64,000 nucleotides of DNA from Natronospirillum operosum. GTDB lineage: Bacteria > Pseudomonadota > Gammaproteobacteria > Pseudomonadales > Natronospirillaceae. The notes beneath the pieces were generated by a model. The model did no database searches and was not told the DNA's origin. It was given only the letters and a program-made list of their open reading frames with translations. Where the stretch lies: the NCBI RefSeq assembly GCF_004768465.1, contig NZ_SRMF01000001.1, positions 1,031,893-1,095,892 on the forward strand. The letters are read 5' to 3'. Below are positions 8,881-18,872 of this stretch, piece after piece (position 1 is the stretch's first letter; each line of letters begins with the position of its first letter). A program made the translations under genes and the position numbers.

Positions 8881-8905
8881 GGGCACTGATCCGTGATCAG
8901 TGCCC
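8881..8905. repeat. Perfect 11-bp hairpin abutting the DUF2835 start codon
   Basis: GGGCACTGATC, CGT, GATCAGTGCCC: 11 perfect pairs with a 3-nt loop between the glutamate dehydrogenase stop (8924) and the DUF2835 ATG (8880). No T tract follows. It could stabilise the upstream message end, attenuate read-through, or mask the DUF2835 ribosome binding site. Confidence 0.7.
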
Positions 8906-8923
8906 ATGATGCGCCAGGCGAGC

Positions 8924-11900
8924 TCAGTTTTCCAGCATGGCGCCGCCACTGGTGGACTGCGACAGATCCAGCAGTTCCCGTGTGGCGACGCTGTACATGC
9001 TGAACTCCGGTTCACTGGTGGCCAGTATCTCGCGCACAATACGCAGCCAGCGATCCACCAGCGGCTGATGCAGCTGGGTCCAGCGTTCCAGCGTGGCCTC
9101 CAGATCACCGCCGTCATCCTCGTTCAACACGCCCCAGGTCAGCCGCTGTTGCTGTTGCTCGAGATCATCGCGCAGGGCCTCACGTGCCATGGCCTGCCAG
9201 TGCGTGCCCACCGGCATGGCACTGAGGGCACCGCCGAACTGGTTCAGCGCCAGCTTGTCACCCAGCAGGAAGAAGGTCTGCGCGGCGCGCTCCAGTGACA
9301 CCTTCAACTGACTGGCCACTCCGATGATGGCGATGCCGTGGTAGAGATGATCACAGGTGGCCAGCCGGGGGGCCACCGCCTGACTGATGCCGGCCTGCAT
9401 GAAGCTGTCCACCGCCTCATTGTGACGGCTGGCCATGTCCCCCTGCAGGAACTGCGGAATGGCCACTGCCAGCTCGTTGATGGAACCCTGATAGCGCTTG
9501 ACCAGGGTGGCCACTTCCAGATTGAGCCGATTGTTCTTGATCAGCGTACGGCTGGCGCGGCGCACCATGCGCGACAGCCGGGCCATCATGTCCATCTGCA
9601 AGGCGCTGTCCACCCGGTAATCCATCGACTCCACGGCAGCCCACAGCTCCGACATGCCAAAGATATCACGCGCTGCCACGTAGGCCTTGACCACCTCCAG
9701 TTCCGAGGCCCCGGTGCTCTCACGCAGGCGGTGCATGAACACGATGCCCATGTGGTTGAACAGGTCGTTGGCCAACTGCGTGGCCACAATTTCGCGCTTC
9801 AGGCGGTGATGCTGTATCTGCTCGCCGAACTGCTTGACCAGGGTCCCGGGAAAGGCGGTAAACACCTCCTGTGCCAGATAGTCATCGTCGCCCGCATTCT
9901 GGTGAATCAGCGCTTCTTTCAGGTCGCCCTTGCTGTAGGAAATCAGCACACTGAGCTCGGGCCGAACCAGCCCCTGCCCCATGGCCTTGCGCTCGGAGAT
10001 CTGCTCGTCATCGGGCAGGAACTCCAGCGCCCGATCCAGCTTGCCGTCTGCCTCGAAAGTGCTGATATGGCGCCGATACTCTTCCAGTCGCTGCGCCGCC
10101 TCCCGCGCCGCTATGCTGATGGCCTGCGTCTGCCTGTAGTTGTTCGACAGCACCAGACTGGAGACCTCCTCGGTCATCTTGACCAGCCACTGGTTGCGGT
10201 GCTTGACGGTCAGATCGCCGCTCTTCACCAGTTCGTCCAGCAGAATCTTGATGTTGACCTCGTGGTCCGAGCAGTCCACGCCACCGGCGTTGTCGATGAA
10301 GTCGGTGTAACAGCGTCCGCCCTGCAAGGCGAACTCCACCCGCGCCAGCTGAGTAAAGCCGAGGTTGCCGCCCTCACCCAGCACCCGGGCCCGCAGATCA
10401 CGGGCATCGACCCGCAGGTTGTCATTGGCCTTGTCACCGACCTCGGCATGGGTCTCGGTCGAGGCCTTGACATAGGTGCCGATGCCGCCGTTCCAGATCA
10501 GGTCCACTTCCGCTTTCAGAATCTGACTGATCAGCTCCGTCGGCGTCATCTTGTCCCGCCTGATACCCAGCAGCTTCTTCACTTCCGGGCTCAGATCTAT
10601 GGACTTGGCATTGCGGCTGAAAATGCCGCCACCCTTGGAAATCAGCTTGCGATCATAGTCGTCCCAGCTGGATCGCGGCAGTTTGAACAGCCGCTCTCGC
10701 TCCCTGAACGATTGCTCCGGGTCCGGATCCGGGTCGAAGAAGATGTGCATGTGGTTGAAGGCCGCAACCAGTTTCAGGCAGCGCGAAGACAGCAGCCCGT
10801 TGCCGAACACATCACCGGCCATGTCACCAATGCCCACCACCGTGATCGGCGATTCCTGCACATTGATATTCATTTCCCGGAAGTGGCGCTGCACGCTGAC
10901 CCAGGCACCCCGAGCCGTGATACCCATCTTCTTGTGGTCATAACCATTGGAACCACCGGAGGCAAAGGCATCACCGAGCCAGAAGTTGTAGCCCTGGGCC
11001 ACTTCGTTGGCAATGTCGGAGAAAGTCGCGGTACCCTTGTCGGCAGCCACTACCAGATAGGGATCATCCTCGTCATGCCGGATAACATCAGTCGGCGGCA
11101 CCACATCGCCGCCAACCAGGTTGTCGCTGATATCCAGCAGGCCCTGAATAAAGGTCTTGTAGCAGGCTATGCCTTCAGCCATGAAGGCCTCCCGATCCGA
11201 CGGATCAGGCAACTGCTTGGCCACAAATCCGCCCTTGGCGCCCACCGGCACAATCACCGCATTCTTGACCTGCTGTGCCTTCACCAGCCCCAGCACCTCG
11301 GTACGGAAGTCTTCCAGCCGATCCGACCAGCGCAGACCACCCCGCGCTACCTTGCCGCCACGCAGATGCACGCCCTCCACTCTGGGTGAGTAGACGAAAA
11401 TCTCGTACTGTGGTCGTGGTTTCGGCATGTCCGCAATCACATGCGGGTCCAGCTTGAAACTGATATAGGACTTGCGCCTGCCCTTTTCTTCAGCCTGGTA
11501 GAAGTTGGTGCGCAGAGTGGCCTGCATCAGTTCCATGTATTTGCGCAGAATCCGGTCTTCATTGAGGTTTTCCACCTGCTCCAGACCTTCCTCCAGCTTG
11601 GCTGTGTACTTGGCCTGCAGCTCGGTGCGCTTCTTGCGCACCGGGTTGAAGCGGGACGAGAACAGGTAGGACAGCATCTCGGTCAGTTGCGGGTGCCGAA
11701 TCAGGGTGGTGGCAATGTACTCCTGGCTGATACCGAAGCGGATCTGTTTCATGTAATGCGCATAGCCGCGCAGCATGGCGACCTCACGCCAGGTCAGGCG
11801 CGAACCGAGAATCAGCTGGTTGTAGGCATCGTTTTCCGCCCGGCCATACCAGATATTGATAAAGGCATCGTGGAAGATCTCCCGCAGCTCGGCCGGTTCC

Positions 11901-13765
11901 AGATCCGGATCGGCCTGATACAGCAGCGTGAAATCGTAAATGTAGACCCGCTGACCATCTTCCCGCTCAACCGGATAGGGGATCTCGTCTACCACGCGCA
12001 GACCGAAGTTCTCCAGCACCGGCACCAGGTCGGACAGCATCAGCTCCGAGTCCTGATGGAAAATCTTCAGCTTGAGGTTGGTCTCCGACGGTTCCTGGCT
12101 CAGATAGAAGCTCAGAGTCAGCTGATCTTCCGGATTGGCGAACAGCGACTCCATGCGCTGAATATCGGTCACTGCCACCCGGGCCGAATAGCTTTCCCGA
12201 TAGCCGGACGGGAAGGCTCTGCGGTAGGCTGCATGCAAATCCACACCCTTTTCCTCACCCAGGGTTTCGGTCAGGGCTTCCGCCAGTTCATCCTCCCAAC
12301 GGCGGGCCATCTGCACGATCGTGCGTTCCAGGTCGGCCGTATCCAGGGTTTCCTTGAGCGGCGAACTCAGTTTGAACACAAAGCGAATACGCGCCAGCAC
12401 CGACTCGCTCAGATAGATGCTGAAATCCGAGCCTTCCACATCCATGCGGCTGGCCATCAGTTGCTGGATCTGGGTGCGAATTTCGGTATTGAAGATTTCC
12501 CGCGGCAGGTAGACCAGGGCGGTGACAAACTTGCCATAGGGATCGCGCCGGGAGAACACCCGGATCTGCTTGCGCTCCTGAATGGACAGCACCGACATGG
12601 TCGTACTGAGCAACTCCTCCACGGTGGACAGAATCAGCTCGTCACGCGGGAAGGTGTGCAGTATCTGCGCCAGCTCCTTGCTGTTGTGGCTGCCTCTGGT
12701 AAAGCCCGAGCGGCGCACCACCTCGTCGATCTTGCGCCGCACGATGGGAATGCTGCGCGGCGAGTCATTGTAGACCGCAGAGGTATAGAGCCCGAGGATA
12801 CGATAGCCGCCGGTTACCTCACCCTTGCTGTTGAATTCCTTGATGATGACATAGTCACTGTAGGCGGGCCGATGCACCGATGAGCGGCGGCCGGACTTGG
12901 CAAAGGTGATGATGCGGGGGTCGTAAGCCGAGGCGGCCATCTGATCACCGGACAGATCAATATGCTCCGCCGCGGAACGTCGCGGCTGGCGAAACAGACC
13001 GCGCTCGGAATCGGCCACGGTGATGACCTTGTTGTCCCTGATCTCGTAACGGTCACAGGCCAGGAAGGTAAAGTGATCATCCAGCAGCCAATCCAGAAAA
13101 ACGCGGCTTTCCTCGACTTCCTCTGCCGGCAGGCTGCTTTTGGCCAGCTTCTTTACACCGTCCCGGGCGTGGCTGACAACCTCGGTGATGGCCGGATAGT
13201 CATCCACCACCAGATTGACCTCGCTGATGACCCGGAGCAGCTCACGCTCTGTCTGGCGGCGCTCCCTGGCCTGCGAGATATGGTCGATCTCGAAGCACAC
13301 CAGCAATTCATTGTCAGACGGCCCCGGCGTCGACAGTGACTGGATCTGACCACTGGCCGTGCGCTCGGTCTGGAAATCGCCATAAAACAGACGGTGGATA
13401 TTGGCGCCCAGGCGATTCAGGGCCAGCCGCGCCGAATCGACGACAAACGGAATATCCCGCGCCAAAATCAGCACGCAGGTATGACCGCTCTTCCACTCGT
13501 GTTCTTCGACATTGGGGTTGAAGACCTGCACTCTGGCTGCCTGATCGGACTGGGGCCACTTGTCGACATGCCGCCAGAGACTCACCGTCAGCCCGGCCAG
13601 ATCCGCCATGTCATAGGCCGCCAGGTCATTATAGGCGGCGTGGTCAAACACTCGATGAATCAGCTCGGCCAGCGTTTTTTTCTGGCCCTCCCTGACGTGT
13701 TTCTGCAATCTTTCTTTGAGTGTTTCTACGATGTCCGACTGCGGCGGCAGCTTCTTTGCGGGCAT
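8924..13765 (-). CDS. gdhB: NAD-dependent glutamate dehydrogenase, large (180-kDa) class
   Basis: 1613 residues, the usual size of the L_180 class that oxidatively deaminates glutamate to 2-oxoglutarate using NAD. The long N-terminal region with ACT-like regulatory segments precedes the catalytic core (about residues 780-1130), which holds KGGLRWSDR-type sequence (ARGGLRWSDRLEDFRTEVLG), PVGAKGGFV and GGSNGYDHKKMG. The ATG is preceded by AAGGGA at about 9 nt. This catabolic enzyme runs opposite in purpose to the nitrate assimilation operon downstream, from which it is separated by its own DUF2835 partner and a sigma-54 promoter. Confidence 0.95.
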   Translation of the reverse strand: MPAKKLPPQSDIVETLKERLQKHVREGQKKTLAELIHRVFDHAAYNDLAAYDMADLAGLTVSLWRHVDKWPQSDQAARVQVFNPNVEEHEWKSGHTCVLILARDIPFVVDSARLALNRLGANIHRLFYGDFQTERTASGQIQSLSTPGPSDNELLVCFEIDHISQARERRQTERELLRVISEVNLVVDDYPAITEVVSHARDGVKKLAKSSLPAEEVEESRVFLDWLLDDHFTFLACDRYEIRDNKVITVADSERGLFRQPRRSAAEHIDLSGDQMAASAYDPRIITFAKSGRRSSVHRPAYSDYVIIKEFNSKGEVTGGYRILGLYTSAVYNDSPRSIPIVRRKIDEVVRRSGFTRGSHNSKELAQILHTFPRDELILSTVEELLSTTMSVLSIQERKQIRVFSRRDPYGKFVTALVYLPREIFNTEIRTQIQQLMASRMDVEGSDFSIYLSESVLARIRFVFKLSSPLKETLDTADLERTIVQMARRWEDELAEALTETLGEEKGVDLHAAYRRAFPSGYRESYSARVAVTDIQRMESLFANPEDQLTLSFYLSQEPSETNLKLKIFHQDSELMLSDLVPVLENFGLRVVDEIPYPVEREDGQRVYIYDFTLLYQADPDLEPAELREIFHDAFINIWYGRAENDAYNQLILGSRLTWREVAMLRGYAHYMKQIRFGISQEYIATTLIRHPQLTEMLSYLFSSRFNPVRKKRTELQAKYTAKLEEGLEQVENLNEDRILRKYMELMQATLRTNFYQAEEKGRRKSYISFKLDPHVIADMPKPRPQYEIFVYSPRVEGVHLRGGKVARGGLRWSDRLEDFRTEVLGLVKAQQVKNAVIVPVGAKGGFVAKQLPDPSDREAFMAEGIACYKTFIQGLLDISDNLVGGDVVPPTDVIRHDEDDPYLVVAADKGTATFSDIANEVAQGYNFWLGDAFASGGSNGYDHKKMGITARGAWVSVQRHFREMNINVQESPITVVGIGDMAGDVFGNGLLSSRCLKLVAAFNHMHIFFDPDPDPEQSFRERERLFKLPRSSWDDYDRKLISKGGGIFSRNAKSIDLSPEVKKLLGIRRDKMTPTELISQILKAEVDLIWNGGIGTYVKASTETHAEVGDKANDNLRVDARDLRARVLGEGGNLGFTQLARVEFALQGGRCYTDFIDNAGGVDCSDHEVNIKILLDELVKSGDLTVKHRNQWLVKMTEEVSSLVLSNNYRQTQAISIAAREAAQRLEEYRRHISTFEADGKLDRALEFLPDDEQISERKAMGQGLVRPELSVLISYSKGDLKEALIHQNAGDDDYLAQEVFTAFPGTLVKQFGEQIQHHRLKREIVATQLANDLFNHMGIVFMHRLRESTGASELEVVKAYVAARDIFGMSELWAAVESMDYRVDSALQMDMMARLSRMVRRASRTLIKNNRLNLEVATLVKRYQGSINELAVAIPQFLQGDMASRHNEAVDSFMQAGISQAVAPRLATCDHLYHGIAIIGVASQLKVSLERAAQTFFLLGDKLALNQFGGALSAMPVGTHWQAMAREALRDDLEQQQQRLTWGVLNEDDGGDLEATLERWTQLHQPLVDRWLRIVREILATSEPEFSMYSVATRELLDLSQSTSGGAMLEN

Positions 13766-13893
13766 GAGCAGTAGTCCCTTTATACTTTATATTTTCAGAT
13801 GGATTCAGCCTTCTCTCGGAGCGTCTGTAACTCCGTAATGATAAGGTAACGCATCAGCCGGATTTCGCCAGTGCTTTCCCTGCAATGTCGCAT

Positions 13894-13922
13894 TTGCAAT
13901 AGACTTGGCGCAGACACAATAT
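13894..13922 (+). promoter_or_regulatory. Possible sigma-70 promoter of the moxR-bat operon
   Basis: TTGCAA, a 17-nt spacer and CAATAT, about 50 bp before the moxR start. It lies in the 209-bp divergent region shared with gdhB; a T/A-rich stretch (13780-13796) on the gdhB side may hold that gene's promoter, but no convincing -35 was found. Confidence 0.4.
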
Positions 13923-13974
13923 TGACCGGCAGCCGCCCCGGCGCCGGGGCAGTCACAGCCATACCGAGGACCCG

Positions 13975-14928
13975 ATGACCTTAAGCAGATTTCAGCAGTT
14001 GCAGTCCTATCTGAGCAGTTCCGTCATTGGCCAGGAACAATTGATCGAAGCCCTGTTGCTGGGCCTGCTGACAGATGGCCATGTATTGCTGGAAGGCCCT
14101 CCCGGTCTGGCCAAGACACGGGCCGTCAAGGCCCTGGCCCTGGGCGTGCGCGGCGAGTTCCAGCGCATCCAGTTCACGCCGGACCTGCTGCCTTCCGACA
14201 TTACCGGCGCCGAGATATTCCGTGCCGACCAGCAGTCATTCGAATTTCAGCCCGGCCCCATCTTTGCCAACCTGTTGCTGGCCGACGAAATCAATCGTTC
14301 TCCGGCCAAGGTTCAGGCCGCCCTGCTCGAGGGCATGTCGGAGCGCCAGGTATCGGCCGGTCGTGAAACCCGTGCCCTGCCCGACCTGTTCATGGTGGTC
14401 GCCACGCAGAACCCGCTGGAGCAGGAAGGCACCTACCCGCTGCCCGAGGCGCAGTTGGACCGCTTTCTGCTGCATGTGCGCATTCGCCATCCAAGCCCGG
14501 ACACCGAGCGCGCCATATTGCGCCTGACGCGCCACGGCGACCGTCTGCAACCGCCGCCTGCCGACCCCTTGGGCTGGCCCGATATCCAGGCCGCACGCAC
14601 CGAGGTGGCGCAGATTCATGTCTCGGCGTCCATTGAGGACTACCTGGTCCATCTTGCCGACGCCACCCGTCGCCCGGCTCGCTACAGCAACGAGCTTGCC
14701 GACTGGCTGGCCGCCGGTATCAGCCCGCGCGCCACCATTGGGCTGGAGCAGGTGTGTCGGGCCCAGGCCTGGCTGGAAGGTATGGATTTCGTGACCCCGG
14801 ACCTGGTGCAGCGCCTGTTGCCCCTGGTCTACCGGCACCGGCTCAGTCTGGATTTCCGGGCCCAGGCGCAGGGCGTCAGCATCGACCATGTAATTGATGC
14901 CCTGCTGCACGCGGTCCCGGTCAGTTGA
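13975..14928 (+). CDS. MoxR-type AAA+ ATPase
   Basis: 317-residue ATPase of the MoxR family, thought to act as a chaperone for assembly of partner proteins carrying VWA domains. Walker A (EGPPGLAKT) lies near residues 40-48, Walker B (LLADEINR) near 101-108, followed by the sensor segment VVATQNPLEQEGTYPLPEAQLDRF. GAGGA stands just before the ATG. It leads a tightly packed six-gene operon with DUF58, DUF4381, batA, batB-TPR and batD, the classic aerotolerance arrangement. The partner VWA proteins are encoded at 16297 and 17292. Confidence 0.93.
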   Translation: MTLSRFQQLQSYLSSSVIGQEQLIEALLLGLLTDGHVLLEGPPGLAKTRAVKALALGVRGEFQRIQFTPDLLPSDITGAEIFRADQQSFEFQPGPIFANLLLADEINRSPAKVQAALLEGMSERQVSAGRETRALPDLFMVVATQNPLEQEGTYPLPEAQLDRFLLHVRIRHPSPDTERAILRLTRHGDRLQPPPADPLGWPDIQAARTEVAQIHVSASIEDYLVHLADATRRPARYSNELADWLAAGISPRATIGLEQVCRAQAWLEGMDFVTPDLVQRLLPLVYRHRLSLDFRAQAQGVSIDHVIDALLHAVPVS

Positions 14929-14935
14929 GGCTCTG

Positions 14936-15850
14936 ATGCTGAACGGCACCGAAGTCAGTCTGGAGCAACTGCTGCAATTGCAGCAGCCGGCACGGCGCGA
15001 CCACACGCGCAGCTTCGCACACCTGGTCGGCCTGCGCGAAAGCCGACTTGCCGGCAGTGGTCTGCAGATGCGCGAACTGCGGGCCTACCAGCCGGGTGAT
15101 GACCTGCGCCATCTGCACTGGCGTGCGACCGCCCGCCTGGGCGAACCTCTGACCCGGGTATTCGAACAGGAAAACGAGCTGACCTGGCTGCTGGTCCTGG
15201 CTCTGACCCCGGGCATGTATTTCGGCAGCCGCAGTGCCTACAAATCAGTGCGGGCCATCGAGGCGGCAGCTGCGCTGGGCTGGTCCCGGCATGATGCCGG
15301 CGATGCTGTCGGCAGCCTGATCCTGTCACCGCATGGCGTCGAGGTTCTGCGCCCGGCACGCACGCGCCAGCGCTGGCTGGCCCAACTGGATGCCTGGGCA
15401 CGCCACAGCCGTCTGGTGTACAAACCCGCTCTGGGGCACCAGCAATTTGTGGAGTTCCAGACCGAACTGCAGCGCCTGGCGGTACCCGGCCGGCCACTGG
15501 TGATCTTTGGCGACCTGCTGCCACCGCATGACTGGGGCGGCTGTCTGCAGACTCTGGCGCGCAGCCCAGTGACGCTGGTACAACTGCAGGACCCTCTGGA
15601 AGCGGACGTGCCCGCCAGCGGCCAGTATCCCGTCAGCGGGCAGGACGGTACCTTCCTGATCCAGGGTTCGCGGCGTACCCGCGAGCGCTATCAGGCAGCC
15701 CGTGATGCCTGGTTCGCCAATCTGTCCAGCCAGGTCGACCGCCTGCGCTGCCAATGGGTACGCCTGAGCACCCTGGATGACCCCGCCCACTGGCAGTGGC
15801 AGGAAGGACGACCCCAGGAACCTGCTGCCAGCAGTACCAGGGAGCTGTAA
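14936..15850 (+). CDS. DUF58 domain protein
   Basis: 304 residues. The DUF58 signature is clear (LRAYQPGDDLRHLHWRATAR) near residues 45-65; unlike many homologues it lacks N-terminal membrane segments. Start ATG 14936 has GAGG 5 nt before it; an earlier in-frame ATG (14894) would run inside moxR. DUF58 proteins regularly accompany MoxR and Bat proteins, and their biochemical role is unknown. The 3' end is 3 bp from the DUF4381 start. Confidence 0.88.
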   Translation: MLNGTEVSLEQLLQLQQPARRDHTRSFAHLVGLRESRLAGSGLQMRELRAYQPGDDLRHLHWRATARLGEPLTRVFEQENELTWLLVLALTPGMYFGSRSAYKSVRAIEAAAALGWSRHDAGDAVGSLILSPHGVEVLRPARTRQRWLAQLDAWARHSRLVYKPALGHQQFVEFQTELQRLAVPGRPLVIFGDLLPPHDWGGCLQTLARSPVTLVQLQDPLEADVPASGQYPVSGQDGTFLIQGSRRTRERYQAARDAWFANLSSQVDRLRCQWVRLSTLDDPAHWQWQEGRPQEPAASSTREL

Positions 15851-15853
15851 CGG

Positions 15854-16339
15854 ATGTCGCCGCTTGAACTGCAGGCCCGACTGGCACCCAACCTGGCACC
15901 GGACAGCCTGTCCCTGTGGCCGCCGGCTACCGGCTGGACCCTGCTGGTCAGCCTGCTCCTGCTCATCGGGCTGGGCTGGCTGGCCTGGTACAGTTGGCAT
16001 ACACCCTGGTGGCGGCGCCCTGCCCTGCGCCGATTGCAGAGGGCCTATCTGCAGGAGCTGAACCACCTGGTCGCTGACCCCGAACCGGAACTGGCGGCCG
16101 GACACTGGCTGCGCAGCCTGGCACGTGACGGCCAGGGCGTGCCGACCCAACTGCCGCCAGCCGCCTTTCTGCACACCTGGCGCCAACTGAGTCCGGCACC
16201 GCTGCCACCGGTCGTGGACCAATTGTTGCGCGATATATACCGTGGTCGTGATGTGACCCTGCTGTTGACTACACATCACGCAGAACTGGAACACCTATGT
16301 CTGAACTGTCTGCACTTACATTCGCCTGGCCTTGGCTGA
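15854..16339 (+). CDS. DUF4381 membrane protein of the Bat operon
   Basis: 161 residues with one clear transmembrane helix (WTLLVSLLLLIGLGWLAWY, about 29-47) followed by a cytoplasmic domain. This size, topology and position between DUF58 and batA match the DUF4381 family. Its last 43 bp overlap the start of batA in another frame, so expression of the two is probably translationally coupled. Function unknown. Confidence 0.8.
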   Translation: MSPLELQARLAPNLAPDSLSLWPPATGWTLLVSLLLLIGLGWLAWYSWHTPWWRRPALRRLQRAYLQELNHLVADPEPELAAGHWLRSLARDGQGVPTQLPPAAFLHTWRQLSPAPLPPVVDQLLRDIYRGRDVTLLLTTHHAELEHLCLNCLHLHSPGLG

Positions 16340-17295
16340 TCATCCTGCTGCCCCTGATCTGGGTGGTCTGGTGGTGGCTGCCGGCAGGCCCGCAGTCGGC
16401 GCCCCGCGTGCCCTTTGCGGAAGCCTGGCGCAGTGCGGCAGGCGCCGCCTCCTGGCACCAGATGCTGACGCCCCGCAGCCTGATCCTGCTGCTGGTCTGG
16501 CTGTGTCTGGTACTGGCCGCCATGCGACCTCAGGTGCCGGGCGAGCGGGATGATATTCTGCTGTCGGGACGCCAGATGATGCTGTTGGTCGACCTGTCGC
16601 TGAGCATGTCGATCAACGACATGCGGGTGAACGGTCAGCAGACCGACCGCCTGACCGCAGTCAAGCACATTCTGGAAGACTTCATTCCCGGCCGCCAGGG
16701 TGACCAGATTGGCCTGATCGTGTTTGGTAGTCAGGCCTATGTTCATGTACCCGTCACACCCGACCTGGCCATGCTGACCCAGTTGGTTGACGAAATGGAA
16801 ATCGGCATGGCCGGCCCACGCACGGCACTGGGCGAAGCCCTGGCACTCGGGGTCATGCACCTGGATGAAACCCGGGAAGCCAGGGCAGATGATGAGCGGG
16901 TGATCATACTGTTGTCGGATGGCGCGCAGACGATCGGCAATGTCTTCCCCCGTGAAGCCGGCATCTTTGCGCGTGATCACAACATCACCATTCATGCCAT
17001 CGGTTTCGGCAGCGATGATGGCGGCCCGGGCGGCAGCCCCTCCGATATCGACGAACCGGCTCTGATCGCCATCGCCGAGACCACCGGCGGGCAATACTTC
17101 CGCGCCCGCACCAGCACCGACCTCAGCGCCATCTATGCGGCCATTGATGAACTGGAACCCACTGACAGCCAGCAGCGTTTTGTGCGTCACGCCAGGGATG
17201 TATTCTACTGGCCGGCGGGCCTGGCCCTGGTTCTGCTGCTGGGCATGGGCTGGCTGCCGTCGCTGTGGCCCCGGGGCCGGAAGGAGGTACCATGA
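16297..17295 (+). CDS. batA: VWA domain protein BatA
   Basis: 332-residue membrane protein: N-terminal helices (about 10-27 and 60-80), a periplasmic von Willebrand factor A domain with a complete MIDAS start (DLSLSMS, D-x-S-x-S), and a C-terminal helix (about 305-325). BatA proteins were linked to oxygen tolerance in Bacteroides and are proposed clients of the MoxR ATPase. It overlaps DUF4381 by 43 bp and the next gene by 4 bp (ATGA). The ribosome binding site is poor, in keeping with coupling to the gene before it. Confidence 0.9.
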   Translation: MSELSALTFAWPWLIILLPLIWVVWWWLPAGPQSAPRVPFAEAWRSAAGAASWHQMLTPRSLILLLVWLCLVLAAMRPQVPGERDDILLSGRQMMLLVDLSLSMSINDMRVNGQQTDRLTAVKHILEDFIPGRQGDQIGLIVFGSQAYVHVPVTPDLAMLTQLVDEMEIGMAGPRTALGEALALGVMHLDETREARADDERVIILLSDGAQTIGNVFPREAGIFARDHNITIHAIGFGSDDGGPGGSPSDIDEPALIAIAETTGGQYFRARTSTDLSAIYAAIDELEPTDSQQRFVRHARDVFYWPAGLALVLLLGMGWLPSLWPRGRKEVP

Positions 17296-18872
17296 CACTA
17301 CTGCGACCCGAATGGCTGCTGCTCTGGCCGCTGGTCATATGGCAGGTCTGGCGCTGGCACAGGGGCACCGGGCAGCAGTGGCAGCAGCATATCGATGCCC
17401 CGTTGCTGAGTGCACTGATGCAACAGGCCGGTGGCCTGCGTACCCGCTGGCTGCGCCGCACCGGGCTCGGAGCCCTGCTGTTGCTGCCGCTGGCCCTGGC
17501 CGGGCCGGCTCTGGAGCGGCCCACTGACGACGGACTGCAGGAGCGACCGGTCGTCATCATACTGGATCAGTCCCCGACCATGCTGGCGCGCGACATCCCG
17601 CCCAACCGGCATACCCGGGCCCGGCAGAAGGTTCAGGACTGGATGGAAGCGCACCCCGGTCGGCCCATGGCACTGGTCACCTACTCCGGCAGTGCCCATG
17701 TGGTCACCCCGCTGACCTTCGACCACCATGCCGTCGACACCCTGCTGCGCCAGTTGGACCCGGAAATCATGCCGCGCCCGGGCAATCATCCGGTCGCTGC
17801 GCTGACGCTGGCCAACGACCTGCTGGGCGACCAGGCTGGCGACATTCTCTGGCTCACGGCGGCGCTGTCGGCGGAGCAACGTACCCGCCTGCCGGAACTG
17901 TCCGCCAGCCAACGACAACTGGGCATCATTGCCGTGAGCACCGACATCGGCGGCCCACTGCTGCGCCAGGACGGCACGCCAGTGCGCGATGGCACCGGCA
18001 ATCCGGTCGAGCATGCGCTGGACCCTACCGAGTTTTCGATACTGGCCGATGCCGGCAATATCCGCTGGCATACTCTGACCGCAGATGATACTGATTGGCA
18101 GTCCGTGCTGCCGCCCAGCCCACTGGCCGAAGGTACAGGCAGTGAAGACAGCACCGTTACCGTTGATCTCGGTCTGTATCTGCTGCTGGCCCTGCTGCCC
18201 GGGCTGGCGTTGCTGTTCGGTCGCGGCCAGTTGGCGGTGGTATTGCTCGCTCTGGGCCTCTGGCTGCCGGCGCCGCCGGTAAGCGCCGAGCCCGCCGACT
18301 GGTTTCGCAGTCCGGACCAGCAGGGCGCCACCCGCCTGCCGACCGATCCGGAAGCGGCCATGCACCTGTTTCACAGTCGGGACTGGCAGATCTACGCAGC
18401 CCTGGAAGCTGGCGCCTGGCAACAGGCACTCCAATGGCTGGGCAGCCCTGAAACTGCGCGCGACCATTATCATCGGGGTAATGCACTGGTGCATCTGGAG
18501 CGCTATGAAGAGGCTCTGGAAGCTTACGAGGCCGCACTGGAACAGGAACCGGACTTCGAGGAAGCCGAACACAATCGTGATCTGGTAGAGGCCTTTCTAC
18601 AGCAGCAGGCAGAAGCCGGCGGGGCCGAACAGGATTCACCGCAGGTCCCGGCCCAGCCCGGCGACGGCAGCGCCCGTGCGGGTGACGGCGCGCCCACGCA
18701 GCCAGGTGATGGCAGTGGTGACGCCGGCGCCGCAGACGATGGCGCCCAGGCGCTGGAGGACAGTATCCGCCGGCGCATGCCGGAAACAGACGCCAGCCTG
18801 CTGCAACGCAAGTTCCGCCACCAGTACGAAGCGGACCCCGACAACATTGATGACACAGGACCCGTATGGTGA
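17292..18872 (+). CDS. BatB-BatC fusion: VWA domain plus TPR protein
   Basis: 526 residues. An N-terminal helix, a VWA domain (about 75-270), two further helices (about 295-340), then a TPR unit (YHRGNALVHLERYEEALEAYEAALE) and a long Gly/Gln/Asp-rich tail. This joins in one chain what are batB and batC in Bacteroides, a common proteobacterial form. The MIDAS motif reads D-Q-S-P-T, with Thr for the last Ser. ATG 17292 was chosen because a textbook AAGGAGG begins 11 nt before it; an in-frame ATG at 17265 lies inside batA. Confidence 0.9.
   Translation: MTLLRPEWLLLWPLVIWQVWRWHRGTGQQWQQHIDAPLLSALMQQAGGLRTRWLRRTGLGALLLLPLALAGPALERPTDDGLQERPVVIILDQSPTMLARDIPPNRHTRARQKVQDWMEAHPGRPMALVTYSGSAHVVTPLTFDHHAVDTLLRQLDPEIMPRPGNHPVAALTLANDLLGDQAGDILWLTAALSAEQRTRLPELSASQRQLGIIAVSTDIGGPLLRQDGTPVRDGTGNPVEHALDPTEFSILADAGNIRWHTLTADDTDWQSVLPPSPLAEGTGSEDSTVTVDLGLYLLLALLPGLALLFGRGQLAVVLLALGLWLPAPPVSAEPADWFRSPDQQGATRLPTDPEAAMHLFHSRDWQIYAALEAGAWQQALQWLGSPETARDHYHRGNALVHLERYEEALEAYEAALEQEPDFEEAEHNRDLVEAFLQQQAEAGGAEQDSPQVPAQPGDGSARAGDGAPTQPGDGSGDAGAADDGAQALEDSIRRRMPETDASLLQRKFRHQYEADPDNIDDTGPVW

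Noticed and set aside
8881..9117. Longer start for the DUF2835 gene
   Set aside because: The extra residues overlap glutamate dehydrogenase and do not resemble the family.
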